From contig CAYXWN010000001.1 of NCBI GenBank assembly GCA_964468815.1, positions 49,400-113,399 of the forward strand: DNA of 64,000 nucleotides, in the 5' to 3' direction. The first letter of the stretch is position 1, and each line of letters begins with the position of its first letter. Shown here piece by piece: positions 61,135-64,000 of this stretch. This DNA is from UMGS621 sp964468815. GTDB taxonomy: Bacteria; Bacillota; Clostridia; Christensenellales; Borkfalkiaceae. Under the pieces are notes generated by a model. That model worked only from the letters and a program-made list of their open reading frames with translations, did no database searches and was not told where the DNA came from. The position numbers and the translations under genes were made by a program.

Positions 61135-61329
61135 ATGATACAAGAACCTCCCATTGATATTTTGGCACAGAAAATCGGCTCGAAATACGCACTTTGCGTT
61201 GTGTCGGCAAAACGTGCTCGCCAACTGTTGGAGCAAGCCCAGAACTACGAACTTCCGAATAAGGAAAAAGCACTTTCGGTTGCGGCGAGAGAGATTTACG
61301 AGGGTAGATTAGAAGCTACAAACGATTAA
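61135..61329 (+). CDS. rpoZ: DNA-directed RNA polymerase subunit omega
   Basis: Small RNA polymerase subunit that helps assembly and stability. The 64-residue product reads PPIDILAQKIGSKYALCVV, SAKRARQLLEQAQ, and ends KALSVAAREIYEGRL, matching the RpoZ conserved helix and C-terminal region. Of two in-frame starts, the ATG at 61135 has GGAG nine bases upstream, whereas the one at 61126 abuts the same site directly and is too close. Follows gmk by one base and is ended by the hairpin at 61339. Confidence 0.93.
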   Translation: MIQEPPIDILAQKIGSKYALCVVSAKRARQLLEQAQNYELPNKEKALSVAAREIYEGRLEATND

Positions 61330-61338
61330 CGGTACATA

Positions 61339-61373
61339 AATATGTTCGGTCGTTGCCGAGCATATTTCTTTTT
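61339..61373 (+). terminator. Intrinsic terminator between rpoZ and priA
   Basis: AATATGTTCGG (61339-61349) pairs with CCGAGCATATT (61356-61366), 11 pairs with one wobble, loop TCGTTG, followed by TCTTTTTT. It ends rpoZ mRNA and lies in the leader of priA, with no promoter in the 50-base gap. Confidence 0.8.
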
Positions 61374-61380
61374 TAGTGCG

Positions 61381-63579
61381 ATGAATTTTGCGAACGTAAT
61401 CGTCGATATCGCGAATAGCGAAGTCGATAAAATATTCGAATATTCTTTTGAGGGCGATCGAGTAAGACAGGGCAGTCGCGTGATCGTCCCTTTCGGCAAT
61501 CGAAAAATCGAAGGGTACGTCATCGCAGTAAAAGAGAAATCGGAATATCCCGTTGAACGGATTAAGCCGATTTTGTCTATTTCGGACGAAATTCCACCCG
61601 TTACCGAAGAATGTATTCATTTGATGTGTTCGATGCAACGCAAATATTTTGTCCCGGCAGCGGCGGCATTGCGCCTGTTTTTACCTTCGGAAATGCGACG
61701 CGGCAACGTACAAGAACAAGTCATTCGTTATTATCGATTAAAAGACGGTTCGGTAGACGAAATGACGTCGACTCTCCGCTCTACCGCCGTAAAGCAAAAA
61801 GCGGCGCTCGCGTATCTATCCGAACACGGACGCGTTCGCTCGTCTGTTTTAAATGAAAAATTCGGAAGAGAAGCAATCTTGGGGCTTTACGGAAAAGGAA
61901 TGATCGAAATCGTTTCCGAACGAGAGAACCGTTCTCCTTATCGAGATATTGCAGCGAAAGAAAAAAACATCGTTTTGACAGAGCGACAAAACGCGGTGTT
62001 GAAAGAAATACAGGGCGCGAAACAGACGGTTTCTCTTTTGCACGGAGTTACGGGAAGCGGTAAAACCGAGGTCTATTTGAATTTAATTCAAAGCGTAATC
62101 GACGCAGGGAAAACCGCAATCTTTTTAGTTCCCGAAATCGCGTTAACCCCTCAAATGCTTTCTCAATTACGCGCTCGCTTCGGAGATACTGCGGCGATTC
62201 TGCATAGCGGACTTAGCGCAGGCGAGCGTTTTGATGAATGGTGGCGACTCAGACGAGGCGAAGCCAAAATAGCAATCGGCGCACGAAGCGCGGTTTTTGC
62301 CCCATTGAAAAATATCGGAATAATCATTATTGACGAAGAGCACGACGGCAGTTACAGAAGTGAAACTTCGCCGCGGTATTTGACTTTTGATATTGCAAAA
62401 TACCGTGTCGATTATTGGGGGGGCAAATTAGTGCTCGGCAGCGCAACGCCGTCCGTTGAAACGTACCGCAATGCCGTAAACGGAAATTTCTATTTGGCAG
62501 AACTCCCCGAACGAATCAATCGTCGTCCGTTGCCCGAAGTAATAATTGCGGATATGCGACAAGAAATACGCCGCGGAAATCATACGATTTTTTCCTCTTA
62601 TCTAAAAGACGAATTGGAAAATTGTTTGAAAAACGGAAATCAAGCGATATTGTTTCTTAACCAACGCGGATATTCTAAGACGGTTATTTGTACGGAATGC
62701 GGTTACGTGCCGAAATGCGAGGCTTGCGACGTATCGCTTACTTATCATATCGACGAGGACGCGTTAAAATGCCATTATTGTAACGCTCGTTATAAAATGT
62801 TGTCGGCGTGCCCGAATTGCGGAAGCACGTTTTTGCGACACGGCGGCGTAGGAACGCAACGCGTTGTCATGGACCTGCAAAAACTCTTTCCAAAGGCAAA
62901 GATTCTCCGCATGGATCGCGACACAACGCAAAGCAAAGAGGGACATTATAAAATCTTAGAGCAATTTTCCGCACATAAAGCAGACATTTTAGTCGGCACG
63001 CAGATGATTGCAAAAGGGCACGACTTCCCATCCGTTACGCTTGTCGGAATTTTAGACGCCGATATGAGTCTGTATTTTTCAGATTATCGAAGCGGCGAGC
63101 GAACCTTTCAGCTTCTAACACAGGTTGCAGGTAGAAGCGGTCGCGCAGAGGAAAAAGGGAAAGTTGTGTTGCAAACCTATTCTCCCGATCATTACGTATT
63201 ACGCTATGCCGTAGACTATCGCTATAAAGAATTTTACGATCACGAAATCGCCTTACGGAAAGCAACGGCATTTCCGCCTTTTACGGATATCGTGCGCGTA
63301 TTGGTTCAGAGCGAAAAGGACGACGAAGCCATCGACGTATTAAAGCGTCTGTATCGGGAATTAAATGCGTTTTATCTTAATCACGAAAAAGAATTTCGCT
63401 TTTTCGGCTACATGAAAGCACCGATTAAGCGTATTCAAAAAAAGTATCGTTATCAAGTTTTAATGCGTATTACAGAGGGGAAAAGAGATCTGATCAATCG
63501 TATTTACGAAATCAGTCTGCAATACAAAACCAAAAACGTGTTGGTACAAGTAGAAGAAAATCCAAATAATTTGACGTAA
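61381..63579 (+). CDS. priA: Primosomal protein N' (replication restart helicase PriA)
   Basis: Superfamily 2 helicase that reloads the replisome on stalled forks. From the ATG at 61381 the protein has 732 residues: DNA-binding N-domain (FANVIVDIANSEVDKIFEY, then VPFGNRKIEGYVIAV), Walker A GVTGSGKTEVY, IIIDEEHDGSY (DEEH box), eight Cys for zinc in CTECGYVPKCEACD and CHYCNARYKMLSACPNC, and helicase motifs QMIAKGHDFPSV and QVAGRSGRAEEKGK. An earlier ATG at 61342 is inside the terminator stem and adds a non-conserved piece, so I do not use it. No Shine-Dalgarno precedes 61381. Confidence 0.94.
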   Translation: MNFANVIVDIANSEVDKIFEYSFEGDRVRQGSRVIVPFGNRKIEGYVIAVKEKSEYPVERIKPILSISDEIPPVTEECIHLMCSMQRKYFVPAAAALRLFLPSEMRRGNVQEQVIRYYRLKDGSVDEMTSTLRSTAVKQKAALAYLSEHGRVRSSVLNEKFGREAILGLYGKGMIEIVSERENRSPYRDIAAKEKNIVLTERQNAVLKEIQGAKQTVSLLHGVTGSGKTEVYLNLIQSVIDAGKTAIFLVPEIALTPQMLSQLRARFGDTAAILHSGLSAGERFDEWWRLRRGEAKIAIGARSAVFAPLKNIGIIIIDEEHDGSYRSETSPRYLTFDIAKYRVDYWGGKLVLGSATPSVETYRNAVNGNFYLAELPERINRRPLPEVIIADMRQEIRRGNHTIFSSYLKDELENCLKNGNQAILFLNQRGYSKTVICTECGYVPKCEACDVSLTYHIDEDALKCHYCNARYKMLSACPNCGSTFLRHGGVGTQRVVMDLQKLFPKAKILRMDRDTTQSKEGHYKILEQFSAHKADILVGTQMIAKGHDFPSVTLVGILDADMSLYFSDYRSGERTFQLLTQVAGRSGRAEEKGKVVLQTYSPDHYVLRYAVDYRYKEFYDHEIALRKATAFPPFTDIVRVLVQSEKDDEAIDVLKRLYRELNAFYLNHEKEFRFFGYMKAPIKRIQKKYRYQVLMRITEGKRDLINRIYEISLQYKTKNVLVQVEENPNNLT

Positions 63580-63589
63580 AGGTGATATT

Positions 63590-64000
63590 ATGGCAATCAG
63601 AAACATTATTCAAGTAGGAGATCCTACCTTGCGCAAGCGGAGTTTTGAAGTAACCGCTTTTGATGAAAAGTTAAAAATATTGTTGGACGACATGAAAGAT
63701 ACCCTTCATAAAGCCAAAGGAGCAGGTTTGGCTGCGCCGCAAGTCGGCGTTTTGCGGCGCATATTCGTCGTTGAAGTAGACGAGGGCTACTTTGAATTCG
63801 TCAATCCGAAAATAATATTTCAAAAAGGAAAGCAGACAGGGGCGGAGGGATGTCTTTCCGTTCGAGGAAAGCAAGGAACCGTAACGCGTCCGAATCGCGT
63901 AAAAATCAGCGCGTTTGACCGCAAGGGAAACCCGTTTACGTTGGAAGCGGAAGGATTCTTTGCGAGAGCAATCTGTCACGAATACGACCATTTAGAGGGA
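63590..64000 (+). CDS. def: Peptide deformylase, 3' end cut by window edge
   Basis: Removes the formyl group from the N-terminal Met of new proteins. The 137 residues in the window include motif 1 GAGLAAPQVG (residues 44-53), motif 2 EGCLSV with the metal Cys, and motif 3 HEYDHLEG, the last residues before the edge, with two metal His and the catalytic Glu. Only the C-terminal helix is missing. It starts ten bases after priA with AAAGGTGA ahead of the ATG, the common priA-def order. No frame interruption is seen. Confidence 0.95.
   Translation, partial: MAIRNIIQVGDPTLRKRSFEVTAFDEKLKILLDDMKDTLHKAKGAGLAAPQVGVLRRIFVVEVDEGYFEFVNPKIIFQKGKQTGAEGCLSVRGKQGTVTRPNRVKISAFDRKGNPFTLEAEGFFARAICHEYDHLEG

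Noticed and set aside
61342..61380. Earlier ATG start for priA.
   Set aside because: It lies in the terminator stem, adds a non-conserved piece and has no binding site; the family begins at 61381.
2..64000. tRNA, rRNA, CRISPR, insertion sequences or prophage.
   Set aside because: Gaps are short and hold only promoters and hairpins; no repeats, transposase or phage genes were seen.

Overview
The window looks like a chromosomal segment of an anaerobic Firmicute, most probably an uncultured member of the Clostridia. The supporting gene content is: paired GlgC/GlgD subunits, a type III glutamine synthetase next to a GS-like gene with an ANTAR regulator, McsA/McsB/ClpC/YwlE arginine-phosphate genes, DnaD/DnaI-type helicase-loading genes, and small families such as DUF951 and the ACT/UPF0210 pair. 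By eye the G+C is a little over 40 %. Almost every gene is on the + strand in tightly packed, often overlapping operons. There are no rRNA, tRNA, CRISPR, phage or insertion-sequence genes. The lineage is an inference from gene content, not from a marker comparison.

Layout. 2-7232: asnS (5' end cut off by the window), plsX, rnc, smc, ftsY; acpP, often found between plsX and rnc, is instead at 54 kb. 7279-13944: a nitrogen-related block with a DUF1538 membrane protein, two PII-like genes, convergent glnN (GS III), then a divergently transcribed GS-like gene and an ANTAR antiterminator. The 347-base gap between the two GS genes (11778-12124) is the only gene-free stretch above 300 bases. It is full of regulatory elements: two divergent sigma-70-type promoters, and on each side a six-base-loop hairpin with A at loop position 1 and G at position 4. 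The 3' arm of each hairpin overlaps a terminator-like hairpin. 13955-15547: pyrG. 15646-17989 (minus): a DnaI/DnaC loader gene with an in-frame stop in its Walker A motif, preceded by an unusual DnaD-like gene. 18128-23651: sbcD, sbcC and a degenerate hydrolase-like gene. 23654-28999: DUF951, signal peptidase, ACT/UPF0210, oligopeptidase F and two small membrane proteins. 29014-38358: dnaB, sua5, ywlE, rpiB, galU, mtaD, mcsA, mcsB, clpC. 38421-39752: hpf and a TIM-barrel protein. 39874-54122: glycogen operon pgi-glgB-glgC-glgD-glgA-glgP-GH13, followed without a gap by an AlkD-like gene and tex. 54194-64000: acpP, an SDR on the minus strand, pcrA-ligA, yicC-gmk-rpoZ, priA and the start of def.

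How it works together. The window mixes core information processing (replication, repair, tRNA charging and modification, protein secretion and maturation) with three functional modules: glutamine/nitrogen control, glycogen turnover, and stress proteolysis with ribosome hibernation. The most interesting candidate is the nitrogen block. A phosphorylation-defective ANTAR protein sits beside two GS-family genes whose leaders both look like antitermination switches, and the GS-like protein has lost a metal-binding His. Other points worth attention are the nonsense codon in the helicase loader, a hairpin that buries the Shine-Dalgarno of hpf, and an SbcC with no visible zinc hook.
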